From positions 1 through 60,866 of the forward strand of contig CAYUXF010000001.1 in the NCBI GenBank assembly GCA_964448755.1: a DNA stretch of 60,866 nt, in the 5' to 3' direction. A program made the position numbers and the translations under genes. Below, one piece after another: positions 24,819 to 33,988 of the stretch (position 1 is its first letter; each line of letters starts with the position of its first letter). The notes beneath the pieces are model-generated. The model saw nothing but the letters and a program-made list of their open reading frames with translations. It had not been told where the DNA came from and searched no databases. The DNA is from CAYUXF01 sp964448755. Its GTDB lineage: Bacteria > Margulisbacteria > Termititenacia > Termititenacales > CAYUXF01.

Positions 24819-26420
24819 TTATAAAACTTTAATAACTACCAATTCTTTATTTTGAAAAATCTGCTCACTCTTGACCAATATTTCTGGTAGCTTATTTTTA
24901 TTTAAAATAACCAGGTCTCCTTTTTTCAGCAACGCCTTTTCGTCAGGTGTAGAAATATAATTAACTGAACGGCCTAAATAAAGATCAAACGACCGAATTT
25001 TTATCTGCCAGGCGTAAATATCGTCATTAACACTGTTAGCTTTTAAATAACCAGCAATACTGATTTCCGGAAAGATCTGCTTAATGTAAAAACTTCCCTG
25101 GGCCAAAAAAAACACATAAGAAGTCAAAGTGATAATTACTATTGTCTTTACACCAGCCTGAAGCGCTCCTCTTTTAAAAAATGCATAACCAGCTAAATGG
25201 GCCAGAGCATATAAAATTAAAAATGTCAGAACGAACGGCTTATAGACGTTCTCGCCGTGCTGAAAATCGGTCAAAAACAAAGCTATCACCGCCAAAAAAA
25301 TAAAAACAAAAAATACTAAATATGTGCGGGCGGTCAATTTCTGAAAAATAAATTTATTATTTTTTATCATATTGTCAAAATATAACGCCAACAACACCGT
25401 CAGAGAAGGGAACAAGGGCAATAAATAACGGGGCCCTTTATAATGACCGGAAACCGTTGTCAAAACTAGAAAAAAAACAAACCAACACATAAAAAAAGAA
25501 AGTGTTTTTTTATCGGCAAAATGATTTTTTTTAAAAAAAGCTAATAATAGCGGCAGAATAAACGGCGACCAGGGCAAAAAAGATAGAAAAAGATATAAAA
25601 TATTAACATGCGGATCACGCTGGACATCAGAAGAAACCTGACGATACCCGCCAGTCTCATCTATCGGCTTAAAAAAACGAACTATATTTTCGCGGTAAAG
25701 CTGTTCCAAAAACTCGCGGCCGTTGACAATGATCTGCGGCAAAAGCCAGACAAGTGCGACCGCTAAAAAAATAACGCCGGAGATCATTACGTTTTTAATA
25801 AAACCAGGATATTCTTTTAAAGGGTTGATCTTATTGACCAGTAAATAAAGAAAAAAAGTTATTGCCGGCAAGACCGCACCCAAAAGACCTTTAGTTAAAA
25901 ATCCCAGACCGCACAACAACGCCGTTAAAAATAAAGCGCCGGCATTTTTAGTCTTAAGATATTTAAATAAAGTAAAATGTGCGGCAGTTATAAAAAAAAG
26001 TACCGGAATATCGAGCATTGGCGAACAGCTTTGATAAAAGAACATTGCCGAAGTCAATAAGATCAAACTGCCCAAACGTGCAACATTGCGGCCAAAAAAT
26101 TCTTTTAAAAACATAAACATGATCAATAGTGTAGCGGCAGCAAAAAGAGAATGTGGCAAATAGGTAGTAAACAAATTTACACCAAACAATTTATAGAAAA
26201 AGGCCATTACCCAAATGCCCAGCAGCGGCTTGGCCATTACATTAGCAGTATTTAACCAATCACCAGTCAGCGCCATTTTTTTAGCTTTAGCAACATAAAA
26301 AAAAGTATCGCCGTCAAAAATAGGAACAAAAGACAACAGTAAAAAGAATAGTATAAATATAGACGCAACTATAAATATTTCTATATTATTAACTTGGAAA
26401 AAATTTTTGATCTTCTGCAT
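24819..26420 (-). CDS. polytopic glycosyltransferase (PMT/ArnT-like, GT-C fold)
   Basis: The 533-residue membrane protein has about eleven to twelve helices. The first periplasmic loop PIFDGDTFFYVAKAKKMALT carries the acidic pair (here Asp-Gly-Asp) typical of GT-C transferases using lipid-linked sugars, and MAKPLLGIWVMAFFYKLFG follows the ArnT/PMT pattern. It probably transfers a sugar from an undecaprenyl-phosphate donor to LPS, protein or another envelope glycan. Adjacency to lptB-lptF would fit lipid A or core modification, which is inference. GGAG precedes the ATG. Confidence 0.82.
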   Translation of the reverse strand: MQKIKNFFQVNNIEIFIVASIFILFFLLLSFVPIFDGDTFFYVAKAKKMALTGDWLNTANVMAKPLLGIWVMAFFYKLFGVNLFTTYLPHSLFAAATLLIMFMFLKEFFGRNVARLGSLILLTSAMFFYQSCSPMLDIPVLFFITAAHFTLFKYLKTKNAGALFLTALLCGLGFLTKGLLGAVLPAITFFLYLLVNKINPLKEYPGFIKNVMISGVIFLAVALVWLLPQIIVNGREFLEQLYRENIVRFFKPIDETGGYRQVSSDVQRDPHVNILYLFLSFLPWSPFILPLLLAFFKKNHFADKKTLSFFMCWFVFFLVLTTVSGHYKGPRYLLPLFPSLTVLLALYFDNMIKNNKFIFQKLTARTYLVFFVFIFLAVIALFLTDFQHGENVYKPFVLTFLILYALAHLAGYAFFKRGALQAGVKTIVIITLTSYVFFLAQGSFYIKQIFPEISIAGYLKANSVNDDIYAWQIKIRSFDLYLGRSVNYISTPDEKALLKKGDLVILNKNKLPEILVKSEQIFQNKELVVIKVL

Positions 26421-26496
26421 GTAATCACTCCGTCATTTTTTTAACTGGAATACCAAACCATTTAATTTTACTACATTTAAACTAATAATATAGTAG

Positions 26497-27489
26497 TTAG
26501 TTTTTATATGGCGGACGATATATTTCTAAAAACGGCTGCTTTTTAAATGAATGTATCAATCTGCCCTTGAAAAGTGTATTGGGCACAGAAAGAGAATCCG
26601 CTATTTTGTGTTGAAAGAACAATGGTATTTTTCCGCCAAAAAACTGAAAATTAAGCGAACTAAAGCCTAGTAAACGTTCAAAAAACTTCATTTCAACATC
26701 TTTAAATTGTTCATTAAGTGTCGGGACAATTTCTTGATAATACAAGTGCAAAAACATATTTTTTGCCTTTAAGCCCATTGTTGATATTTTCTCTTTTCTT
26801 AGCGCCTGATCGTTACTCAATACCGAGCAAGAAATAAAAAAATCAAGTGCTCGAGTAGAAATAAAAGGGACCAGACAATGAAAATTTATCTCTGTCTGCG
26901 GAAAGATATCGCGAAGAGTTCTGCTTAGCTCCCACATAGTGTCGTATAAATGCTGGCCTGAATAAGCACAATCGTCAGCAATAACAAGGTTTAATGGTCT
27001 CTTCTTATCATGTAATTTATGCTCTTTAGGTATATTATTTTTTTGAAGTAATTCTTTTTCAAATAACAACTCTGCAACCCAACTCATACTTGTTGTTTTA
27101 AGCTCTGGCAAATAGCTATAGTATTTTTCTTCGCCAATTTTCAATAAAAATTCTAAAGCAACAGCCTCTAATTTTTGCTCAAAATAGTCCTGGTCAATAT
27201 AACGCAAATGTTCAATAAAAAAGCGGGCAGTAGGCTGCAGCATTTTAGGATGCTGCCTGATCCATTCAGCCGCAAGATCAGGTTTTAAAAAATTACCGGA
27301 AAAAGGACGCGGCACTATTTTTTCTAATTCGACAGGAGTTTCCTTGGCATATTCTAAATAAGTTCTCTTGATAGCTGTTTTTGACGCCAGCGACATAGAA
27401 ACGCCTCGCTGTAATTCAATCTCATTAATAACGGCATCTACGCTATGTTGGCGTTCTTGTTCAGCAAATTTTATAAGCTTTTTATGCAT
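26497..27489 (-). CDS. uncharacterised protein with PRTase-like PRPP loop
   Basis: The 330-residue cytoplasmic protein has one recognisable element: LNLVIADDCAYSGQHLYDTM near residues 167-186. This has the hydrophobic-Asp-Asp-x-x-x-Ser-Gly form of the PRPP-binding loop of type I phosphoribosyltransferases. A strand after it (INFHCLVPFISTRAL) fits the next beta strand of that fold. The flanking helical regions (1-130 and 230-330) match nothing I know. It is not a standard nucleotide-salvage PRTase. It could belong to the PRTase-like group seen in RNA repair or conflict systems, but there is no supporting neighbour. Confidence 0.6.
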   Translation of the reverse strand: MHKKLIKFAEQERQHSVDAVINEIELQRGVSMSLASKTAIKRTYLEYAKETPVELEKIVPRPFSGNFLKPDLAAEWIRQHPKMLQPTARFFIEHLRYIDQDYFEQKLEAVALEFLLKIGEEKYYSYLPELKTTSMSWVAELLFEKELLQKNNIPKEHKLHDKKRPLNLVIADDCAYSGQHLYDTMWELSRTLRDIFPQTEINFHCLVPFISTRALDFFISCSVLSNDQALRKEKISTMGLKAKNMFLHLYYQEIVPTLNEQFKDVEMKFFERLLGFSSLNFQFFGGKIPLFFQHKIADSLSVPNTLFKGRLIHSFKKQPFLEIYRPPYKN

Positions 27490-27561
27490 CTTGGTAACAC
27501 GCTATCGAAAGATCTTATCGTGCGTTTCAATAATTAGGCAAATTAATCTATAAACTTAATC

Positions 27562-27582
27562 TGGAGCCGAGAACAGGAGTTG
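27562..27582 (-). repeat. att-like copy of the tRNA-Thr 3' terminus
   Basis: This 21-base segment is identical to the last 21 bases of the tRNA-Thr gene except for one position (G for A at 27579). The match starts exactly at the CCA end and stops abruptly at 27582, as expected for an attachment-site core. Confidence 0.65.
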
Positions 27583-27772
27583 TTCTTTCGTCTCCCTCGC
27601 TATTGTGCCACAATAGCAGCACGCTCGGTCGCTGCAGAGACGCAGCCTCATCGTCCGCCAATGCGGACTTCTTGCGGCCTTTCAACTCCTTCTCGATATG
27701 CCACTGGCATATCTCGTCTGGTCTATGGACTATCTGTCTGAAAATAAGCCTTGGAGCCGAGAACAGGAATTG
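27562..27772 (-). other. hairpin-rich island bounded by direct copies of the tRNA-Thr 3' end
   Basis: The terminal 21 bases of tRNA-Thr including CCA (27752-27772) are repeated in direct orientation with one mismatch at 27562-27582, 190 bp away. The segment between is visibly richer in G+C than its surroundings and contains consecutive perfect stems: 27599-27606/27610-27617, 27631-27635/27642-27646, 27653-27658/27663-27668 and 27695-27702/27706-27713. An enclosing stem pairs 27589-27594 with 27637-27642, and a longer one pairs 27569-27582 with 27683-27694 imperfectly. It holds no credible gene. It looks like a minimal tRNA-integrated element or its remnant, or a structured RNA cotranscribed after tRNA-Thr. 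Confidence 0.6.
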
Positions 27773-27827
27773 AACCTGCGACCTTCGCATTACGAATGCG
27801 CTGCTCTACCAGCTGAGCTATCCCGGC
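27752..27827 (-). tRNA. tRNA-Thr, anticodon CGT
   Basis: This 76-nt cloverleaf is on the minus strand with CCA encoded. The acceptor GCCGGGA pairs with TCTCGGC (one G-U). The anticodon loop TTCGTAA in stem GCGCA/TGCGA has a G-A mismatch at 27-43 and gives CGT, reading ACG. The anticodon arm equals that of Escherichia coli tRNA-Thr(CGU), as I recall it. The 3' end is duplicated 190 bp downstream. Confidence 0.95.
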
Positions 27828-27852
27828 TTGAGACTATAGATTAATTTTAAAA

Positions 27853-29469
27853 TTATAATTTAAGCTTATTGACATCAATGGCATTTTTTAATGCCTCTTC
27901 AGCCTCTTTTTTCAAGTTCTCCTCTGCCTCAATCTGTTTACTGGCAATCTCTTCTGCAATTTCCGCTTTTTTCTCTTCCACTACAGCGGTGGCCTGAGCT
28001 TTAACTTCTTCGGTTTTTTTAGCGATCTCTTTATTTACCTGTTCTTTAGCCTGCAAAAGAGCGCTTTCTAAATGTTGAGCGGCTGACTTTGAAAAATCAA
28101 CGGAGATCAGCGGAAAGTCACCTTCCACTTTAACTAAGCCCAGTGACGGCTTTCCCTCTAGCATTTTTAACTCTAAGAAAAACTCTTTAAAACTTTTGCC
28201 CTCTATAGACTTTAAAAAATCACGTCCGCCAGCAAGAATCGCGCCGGAAACATATTTACCATCGCGCACACTGACATTGGCAAAACCAGAGATCTTCTTC
28301 GGCTGTCTGAGCTGGCCGGCAAATTCACCATCGGTCAACATCACACCTTCAACAAAGTCTTTAATATCCAGCGCTTCATCAAGGAAAGCTGCGGCATCAA
28401 CAGCGTTAATATTAATTTTGGTTTTAAAATCAGGGGCCGGATTGCTTAAATTGCCATTGGCCAACAATTTAACCGAGCCCTTATAAAGCAACGCTTCCGC
28501 TTCAAAATCATAGAGCAATTTATTAAGCGAAGCTTTAGCTTTAACATTCTGTACTTTTAACTTTTTATTTTGAAATTCCTTTAAATTAAAAATAAAATCC
28601 AACTTAATATTTTTTAAGAACATAAAATCCAGCGGCAGTTCATCCACAGCCACAGTTGATTTTTTAGCTACTTTCTCTTTTGCGGCCGGTTCCTGCTCAG
28701 CCACAAACGGAGCTAATAATTTATCTAAAACGATCTTATCTATATTGAGCTCAAGATCTGCCGTATTAAAATTTGGCATTTTACCCTGTAATTCTATTTT
28801 TGTTTTTTCACCGTCCGCTAATAATTTTAATGAAGCCGTTAATTTCAACGGTTTATATTTAAGTTCGCTAGAAAAATCATTGACTACCAGATTAATATCT
28901 TTAACTTGCAGCGTTTTAGCGTTAACGTGATTAATTATATCGATATTAGAATTTGTAAAAAAGATTCTGCTAACCTTTATTTCCAGCGGAGTTTCAACTT
29001 TTACATCAATTGCTTTAATATCTTTCATCTCGGTTTTAGGCGCTGCCGCTTTTTTAACTGGTTCTTGTTTTTTGCTGCCGCCAAGCCCATCAAAATTAGA
29101 AGCCTTTTCTTTTAATTCAACTAATAGATCAAGCCCATCTAAACCGGCGGCGGTAATAACCACTTTCTTCTGAGCAATCAAAGGCCAGAGCTTATATTTT
29201 AAAGCAATGTCTTTAATAACAACCATTGGCCGGGCACTATAACCGGTCGCATTGCCAAGAACTACGCCTTTGAGATGTACCCCAGAAAAAATAGAAAAAG
29301 AAACGTCTTGAATTGAAACCTGGCGGCCGATCTCTCCTTCAGCTTTATCGGCAATTTCATTGGCAATAGCCGTTAAGTTGAGTAATTTAGGCAGAAAAAT
29401 AATAGCCAATACTAATAAAATAAAAATAAAAAAAGCTAACCCAATAAAATACTTTAAAAATTTTTTCAT
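27853..29469 (-). CDS. AsmA-like envelope protein
   Basis: The 538-residue protein is anchored by an N-terminal helix (residues 5-29) with the bulk in the periplasm. IGRQVSIQDVSFSIFSGVHL near residues 47-66 is the typical start of the AsmA/YhjG repeat-beta-groove family, thought to help move phospholipids to the outer membrane. GKYVSGAILAGGRDFLKSIE is a late conserved-looking stretch. The last 80 residues form a long Glu/Lys/Ala coiled coil, an unusual addition. AGGAGG lies before the ATG. It agrees with the Lpt genes in indicating an outer membrane. Confidence 0.75.
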   Translation of the reverse strand: MKKFLKYFIGLAFFIFILLVLAIIFLPKLLNLTAIANEIADKAEGEIGRQVSIQDVSFSIFSGVHLKGVVLGNATGYSARPMVVIKDIALKYKLWPLIAQKKVVITAAGLDGLDLLVELKEKASNFDGLGGSKKQEPVKKAAAPKTEMKDIKAIDVKVETPLEIKVSRIFFTNSNIDIINHVNAKTLQVKDINLVVNDFSSELKYKPLKLTASLKLLADGEKTKIELQGKMPNFNTADLELNIDKIVLDKLLAPFVAEQEPAAKEKVAKKSTVAVDELPLDFMFLKNIKLDFIFNLKEFQNKKLKVQNVKAKASLNKLLYDFEAEALLYKGSVKLLANGNLSNPAPDFKTKININAVDAAAFLDEALDIKDFVEGVMLTDGEFAGQLRQPKKISGFANVSVRDGKYVSGAILAGGRDFLKSIEGKSFKEFFLELKMLEGKPSLGLVKVEGDFPLISVDFSKSAAQHLESALLQAKEQVNKEIAKKTEEVKAQATAVVEEKKAEIAEEIASKQIEAEENLKKEAEEALKNAIDVNKLKL

Positions 29470-29522
29470 TGTTATTTCCTCCTGAAAAAATAGGTTATGT
29501 ATTTTAACATAATTTTAGAATT

Positions 29523-30758
29523 CTAAAACAGCAAACGGTTTTTCCGCATAATTATCGACTGGATAATACCCAGTGCTGCCCAAAAAAGAAACAGCGAAGA
29601 GCCACCATAAGAAATAAAAGGCAACGGCAGCCCAACTACCGGCATAATACCGATATTCATGCCTATATTAACAAACACCTGAAAGATCAACATGGCAGCA
29701 ATTCCCACGGTTAAAAGAACTGCAAACTCATCATTGGTCTCTTTGGTCAAATTGATTAACCTATAAACCAAATAGGCAAAAAGCCCCACTATTAAAAGAG
29801 AAAACAAGAAACCGCCCTCTTCGGCAATAACCGAAAAAATAAAGTCAGTATGCTGCTGGGGAATATACTTTAAACGATTAAGCGGTCCCCTCAACAAGCC
29901 CTGACCAAAAAATCCACCAGAACCGGCGGCAATAGTAGACTTAACCAGGTGATAGCGAACGCCGCGCGCCAGGGGGTCTATTTCCGGATCAAAAAAAGCC
30001 AGCAATCTATTGCGCTGATATGGTGCTAAGGCAGACCAAAAAAGTGGTGAAAAAATACCGGAAAAAATATTAAAACTAAAAAAAACTATTTTATCAAAAA
30101 GTTTAATTTTCTTATAAAACATCAAGATCAATAATAAAAGCAAATAGATCGCCCAAAAAATATACGAGTATTTATTAAGAGAATACATCATCAGGATGCT
30201 GATCAGCGGCGAAACTAAAAACAATAAACGGCTAATACCAAAATTAGACCAAAACAGCATAGCAGAGAAGACCACTAACAAAACGATCCCGGTCCCGAGA
30301 TCTGGCTGTTTAAAAACCAGGACAAAAGGGATCAACGCCAATAAGAAGATCGGCAAACTGGACCAGAGAGAGGTAAGTTTAGTTTTATTCAACTCTAAAT
30401 ATCTGGCAATAATTATTATTAAAAAAATTTTCATTAACTCCGAAGGCTGAAAAGAAAAACCCCCAAGGGCAAGCCAGCGCTGAGCGCCATATACCGCCTG
30501 TCCGCTATTCATGACCAAGATCAAAAAAAATAATCCCAGTAAATACAATTCTTCCGAGAGCTTCCTATATAAATTATAATTTATGCTGCTGAGAACAAAA
30601 AATAAAATCAGCGAACAAAGAAAATAAACCGCCTGTTTTTTTAAAAAAAAGATTCCACCTGCCGAATAAATAAAAAACAACCCCAAGAGAGAAAGCACTA
30701 ATGCAGCAACAAACAATTTATAGTCAAAATACTTAAAATATCTATATTTTTCCGACAT
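29523..30758 (-). CDS. rodA: RodA, SEDS peptidoglycan glycosyltransferase
   Basis: The 411-residue SEDS-family protein with ten or so membrane helices polymerises lipid II during rod elongation together with PBP2. Conserved stretches are GGFSFQPSELMKIFLIIIIA, FKQPDLGTGIVLL (catalytic Asp), LLAFFDPEIDP and GLPLPFISYGGSSLF. I start at ATG 30758 after an AGGAG site; the ten upstream residues belong to the end of the PBP2 reading region. It overlaps the PBP2 gene by 17 bp. Confidence 0.93.
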   Translation of the reverse strand: MSEKYRYFKYFDYKLFVAALVLSLLGLFFIYSAGGIFFLKKQAVYFLCSLILFFVLSSINYNLYRKLSEELYLLGLFFLILVMNSGQAVYGAQRWLALGGFSFQPSELMKIFLIIIIARYLELNKTKLTSLWSSLPIFLLALIPFVLVFKQPDLGTGIVLLVVFSAMLFWSNFGISRLLFLVSPLISILMMYSLNKYSYIFWAIYLLLLLILMFYKKIKLFDKIVFFSFNIFSGIFSPLFWSALAPYQRNRLLAFFDPEIDPLARGVRYHLVKSTIAAGSGGFFGQGLLRGPLNRLKYIPQQHTDFIFSVIAEEGGFLFSLLIVGLFAYLVYRLINLTKETNDEFAVLLTVGIAAMLIFQVFVNIGMNIGIMPVVGLPLPFISYGGSSLFLFWAALGIIQSIIMRKNRLLF

Positions 30759-32502
30759 GGTTACTCCTGTGTTTATACCACCAGGCATATATTTGGCCTG
30801 ATATTTCCGCCGCTTTCTCGCCGCCGGCGCCGCCCTCTTCTACAAAAACAGCCATGGCTATCTCCGGCTCTTCATAAGGAGCAAAAGAAACAAACCAGGC
30901 ATGAGCTTTTTTCTGCGCACCGTGTTCAGCCGTGCCGGTTTTGCCGCAAACATTAAAACCCTGAACCAGTGCCCGCTTACCGGTACCGTTAGCAACAACA
31001 TCTTGCATTAAACTCTTTAATTTAAGTCTGTTCTCCGCTTGAAAAGGCAGTTCCCCTGTTAATTCACGGCCATTTTCCAAAAGAACTTTACCGGAAGGGG
31101 CAATTATTTTACGAGCTAAATAAGGCTTAAAAATATAGCCGTTCTCATTAGCTAAAGCCGAAGCGGCCAAGGCCATTTGCAGCGGCGAAACTAAAATATA
31201 GCCCTGCCCAATTGCCATATTGAGAGAATCGCCAGGATACCAGGGGAGGTCATATTTTCTTTTTTTCCAGCGTTCGGTAGGGATCAATCCTTTTTCCTCA
31301 TAAGGAAGATCAATATTGGTCGGTAAACCAAAACCAAAGCCAACTGCCGTCTCCGCTATTTTCTGCGGACCGAGCATTAAGCCAAGATTATAAAAAACAA
31401 CATTGCAGGAATTAATAAAACCTTGCCAGAGATCAAGATTGCCGTGCCCATGCCCTAGCCAGCAATCAAATTTTCTTTTTCCCAGATAAAAAGCACCAGG
31501 ACAATAATAACGTTGTTTCCTATTAAATAGTTTATCCTGCAAAGCAGTCATTAAAGTAACTATTTTAAAAGTTGAACCTGGGGGATAACCGGTCAAGACA
31601 CGGTTATGTAAAGGATGATCACTTTTTAAAATTTCCTGCCACTCTTTTTCCGTTAAAATATCGGTAAAATAATTCGGGTCATAATCTGGTTTAGAGACCA
31701 TGGCCAGCACCTCGCCGCTATCGACAGCCAAAACGACCACGCCGCCTTTATTGTTGGCAAAAATTTCCTCCACCTTGCTTTGCAGTGCCAGATCGATAGT
31801 CAAATAAAGATTAGCGCCAGGAATGGGCTCAAAAGCCATCAGTTCTTTAATTGGATTTCCCAGCGGATCAACCTCCAGCGGCTGCCCGCCATTAATACCT
31901 TTAAGATAATGATCGTAGTATTTTTCAACACCGGCCATCCCAACAATATCACCTAATTTATAACCGTATTTTTTTAGATAACTCAGCTCTTTCTTGCTGA
32001 TCTCTCCGACATACCCCAATAAATGTGCGGCAATTCGTCGGTTGGGATAATTTCTCACTATCCGGGAGCTCAACACAACGCCTGGCAAATTTTTACCCAG
32101 CTCTTCTAAATAAGAAATAGCCCTAATATCTAGATTGCTTTTTAAAAGCAAAGGTTCATAAGGTAAGTAATTTTTTTTATTTATTTTCTCGCGTAAATTA
32201 TCTGTTTTCAGGCCGATCTGCTGCAAGACAGCAAAAACTTTTTCCGGCTCTTTCATTTGATAGGGAACAAGATAAAGATCATAAATAATCCTGCTCTCCG
32301 CCAAAACATTGCCATAGCGATCATAGATACAGCCACGCGAAGCAATATGTGTAATGACTCTAGCCCGGATACTTTCCGAAAGCGTCTGATAATCGCGCTG
32401 TTTAATAATTTGAATATAAAACAACCGCAAAACCAAAACCGTCAGCAGTAAGCTTACGGCAGCTATAGTTATAAAAAAACTTTTCTCCTGATTATTCTTC
32501 AT
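30742..32502 (-). CDS. mrdA: penicillin-binding protein 2 (elongation transpeptidase)
   Basis: The 586-residue class B PBP has one N-terminal membrane anchor (residues 9-28). The pedestal region starts at ARVITHIASRGCIYDRYGNV. The transpeptidase domain carries the active-site STFK (PPGSTFKIV), SCN (INSCNVVFYN) and KTGT (CGKTGTAEHG) motifs. It cross-links glycan strands made by RodA. It is placed in mreC-mreD-mrdA-rodA order, and overlaps both neighbours by 11 and 17 bp. Confidence 0.95.
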   Translation of the reverse strand: MKNNQEKSFFITIAAVSLLLTVLVLRLFYIQIIKQRDYQTLSESIRARVITHIASRGCIYDRYGNVLAESRIIYDLYLVPYQMKEPEKVFAVLQQIGLKTDNLREKINKKNYLPYEPLLLKSNLDIRAISYLEELGKNLPGVVLSSRIVRNYPNRRIAAHLLGYVGEISKKELSYLKKYGYKLGDIVGMAGVEKYYDHYLKGINGGQPLEVDPLGNPIKELMAFEPIPGANLYLTIDLALQSKVEEIFANNKGGVVVLAVDSGEVLAMVSKPDYDPNYFTDILTEKEWQEILKSDHPLHNRVLTGYPPGSTFKIVTLMTALQDKLFNRKQRYYCPGAFYLGKRKFDCWLGHGHGNLDLWQGFINSCNVVFYNLGLMLGPQKIAETAVGFGFGLPTNIDLPYEEKGLIPTERWKKRKYDLPWYPGDSLNMAIGQGYILVSPLQMALAASALANENGYIFKPYLARKIIAPSGKVLLENGRELTGELPFQAENRLKLKSLMQDVVANGTGKRALVQGFNVCGKTGTAEHGAQKKAHAWFVSFAPYEEPEIAMAVFVEEGGAGGEKAAEISGQIYAWWYKHRSNHVGKI

Positions 32503-32941
32503 TTTTTATGCCCCAAAACGGCAAAAAAGACAATATCCACGCAGCTAATAAATTTAAGATCAAGATCTTTAAATAAACAGTAAATCCTAAAAATTTTAGA
32601 TCGGCCAGGAACAAATAGGCCGGAAAAAAGTAAATAAAAAATGTTGCCAAAACAACATTAAAGATCACCAGTATCCGGTAGTTTTTAAAAAAATCACCCG
32701 AGATAAAACCAAAAAGCAAGCCGAGTAAACAATATAAGAAAAAATAAGTTAAAGTGCCGCCCATAAAAAGATCCAGCATTGATCCTGTTAATGCACCCCA
32801 TAAAAAACCTCGCCACCAACCTCGGCCGGAAACTATCAAAAGCAAAAAAACCAGTGGCAGATCTGGCCGCAGAAAAGGAAAATGTAATGATAAAAAGGTT
32901 GTCTGTAAAACTAATAATATTATTAATACTAAAAATGGCAT
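32492..32941 (-). CDS. mreD: rod shape-determining protein MreD
   Basis: The 149-residue protein has about five membrane helices. LHFPFLRPDLPLVFLLLIVS and GFLWGALTGSMLDLFMGG match the MreD pattern, where RPDL and G-x-x-x-D are recurrent. MreD joins MreC and RodA-PBP2 in the elongasome. It lies 2 bp after mreC and overlaps the PBP2 start by 11 bp. Confidence 0.88.
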   Translation of the reverse strand: MPFLVLIILLVLQTTFLSLHFPFLRPDLPLVFLLLIVSGRGWWRGFLWGALTGSMLDLFMGGTLTYFFLYCLLGLLFGFISGDFFKNYRILVIFNVVLATFFIYFFPAYLFLADLKFLGFTVYLKILILNLLAAWILSFLPFWGIKNEE

Positions 32942-32943
32942 TG

Positions 32944-33741
32944 TTAATTAATTAAAAAAATTATATCTAATTTAGAAAAATCAACAAAAGGCTCGACAAC
33001 AATACGCCTTTGATAACCCTCCAGATTATCTTTAACCAGCTTAATTTTGCCAACCGGCAGATTGCGCGGATATCGAAAACTGTAGCCAGAGGTTAATAAA
33101 ATATCGTCAGCGGCAACGCTAGAATCTTTACTGATATAATTTAATTGAAAAGGTCCATTATTGGCACCAACCAAAACACCGGTCTCCTGTGTACGCGTTA
33201 TCCGGCAGCTGACCTTTACTTCATTATTTGTCAGCAGCATAACTTTAGCAGAATCGGGATAAACTTCGGCAACATAACCGACCAGCCCATCTTCATTAAT
33301 TGCCGCCATCTCAGACCTAACACCGTCTTTAGTCCCTTTGGCTATTGTCACAAAATCATGCCAGTTATCAGGCGAGCGGCCAACTATCTCGGCGGCAATT
33401 AATTGCCCGTTATAATTTTTCTGAAAACTTATTTTTTTACGCAAAAGCGCATTTTCAGAAGCCAGCGCATTGGCAATTTCTTGATAATTTTTCTGTTGAC
33501 GGTACAATATTTGATATTCTTTTTCCTGTGCTTTATTTTTAACAACCTGCAAATAAGTTAAGCGCACGTGGGCAAAAAACTCCTCTATTTTCTTCTCCTG
33601 CGCCTGTAAGTAAACTACTTTATTAAACAGCGGTTTACTTAATTTTTCTGCAGGTAGCCAGGCAATAATTTTAAATATAAAAAAAATAGCGGCTAGGGAA
33701 AAAATTAATTTTAAAAACAATAGTAGATTTTTTTTAAGCAT
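32944..33741 (-). CDS. mreC: rod shape-determining protein MreC
   Basis: The 265-residue protein has one N-terminal membrane helix (residues 9-27). A coiled coil (about 55-105) follows, then the beta-domain with AEIVGRSPDNWHDFVTIAKG, GLVGYVAEVYPDSAKVMLL and DDILLTSGYSFRYPRNLPVG. MreC activates PBP2-RodA. No mreB gene lies upstream; the gene begins its own transcript here. The ATG sits 8 bp after TATAAT. Confidence 0.92.
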   Translation of the reverse strand: MLKKNLLLFLKLIFSLAAIFFIFKIIAWLPAEKLSKPLFNKVVYLQAQEKKIEEFFAHVRLTYLQVVKNKAQEKEYQILYRQQKNYQEIANALASENALLRKKISFQKNYNGQLIAAEIVGRSPDNWHDFVTIAKGTKDGVRSEMAAINEDGLVGYVAEVYPDSAKVMLLTNNEVKVSCRITRTQETGVLVGANNGPFQLNYISKDSSVAADDILLTSGYSFRYPRNLPVGKIKLVKDNLEGYQRRIVVEPFVDFSKLDIIFLIN

Positions 33742-33749
33742 CTTATGTT

Positions 33750-33778
33750 ATTATAAATAAAATTATGTAAATCGGGAA
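33750..33778 (-). promoter_or_regulatory. promoter of the mreC operon, near-leaderless
   Basis: On the minus strand TTCCCG (33778-33773), 17 bp, TATAAT (33755-33750), then 8 bp to the mreC ATG. A leader of one or two bases is expected. Confidence 0.5.
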
Positions 33779-33789
33779 CAGGAGAAAAA

Positions 33790-33987
33790 ATGACCCAATT
33801 CATTTATATCAATTGTCCTAATTGCAAAGTAAAAATAAAAATAGATCCTGAGAAAAAATATCACGATTGCCCGGACTGCAAATATGAATTCAAGATAGAT
33901 GATCTAAATAAGGCCACTGCTGCGAAACCATCAACTACTAACGGAGAATCGATCTTTGGCAAATTCATGCGCGAAAAAGGACTTTGA
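33790..33987 (+). CDS. small zinc-ribbon protein
   Basis: The 65-residue protein has two Cys-x-x-Cys knuckles, CPNCK near residue 9 and CPDCK near 27, separated by about 15 residues, forming a zinc ribbon. The C-terminus GESIFGKFMREKGL is short and basic. An AGGAG site lies before the ATG. It is divergent from mreC and convergent with lepB. It resembles small regulator-like zinc ribbons, with no clue to its partner. Confidence 0.75.
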   Translation: MTQFIYINCPNCKVKIKIDPEKKYHDCPDCKYEFKIDDLNKATAAKPSTTNGESIFGKFMREKGL

Positions 33988-33988
33988 A

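Noticed and set aside
27548..27790. 80-codon open frame on the minus strand through the tRNA-Thr 3' end and the hairpin island
   Set aside because: It runs through the tRNA gene and its copied end, has no ribosome-binding site, and its reading is explained by the G+C-rich structured DNA.
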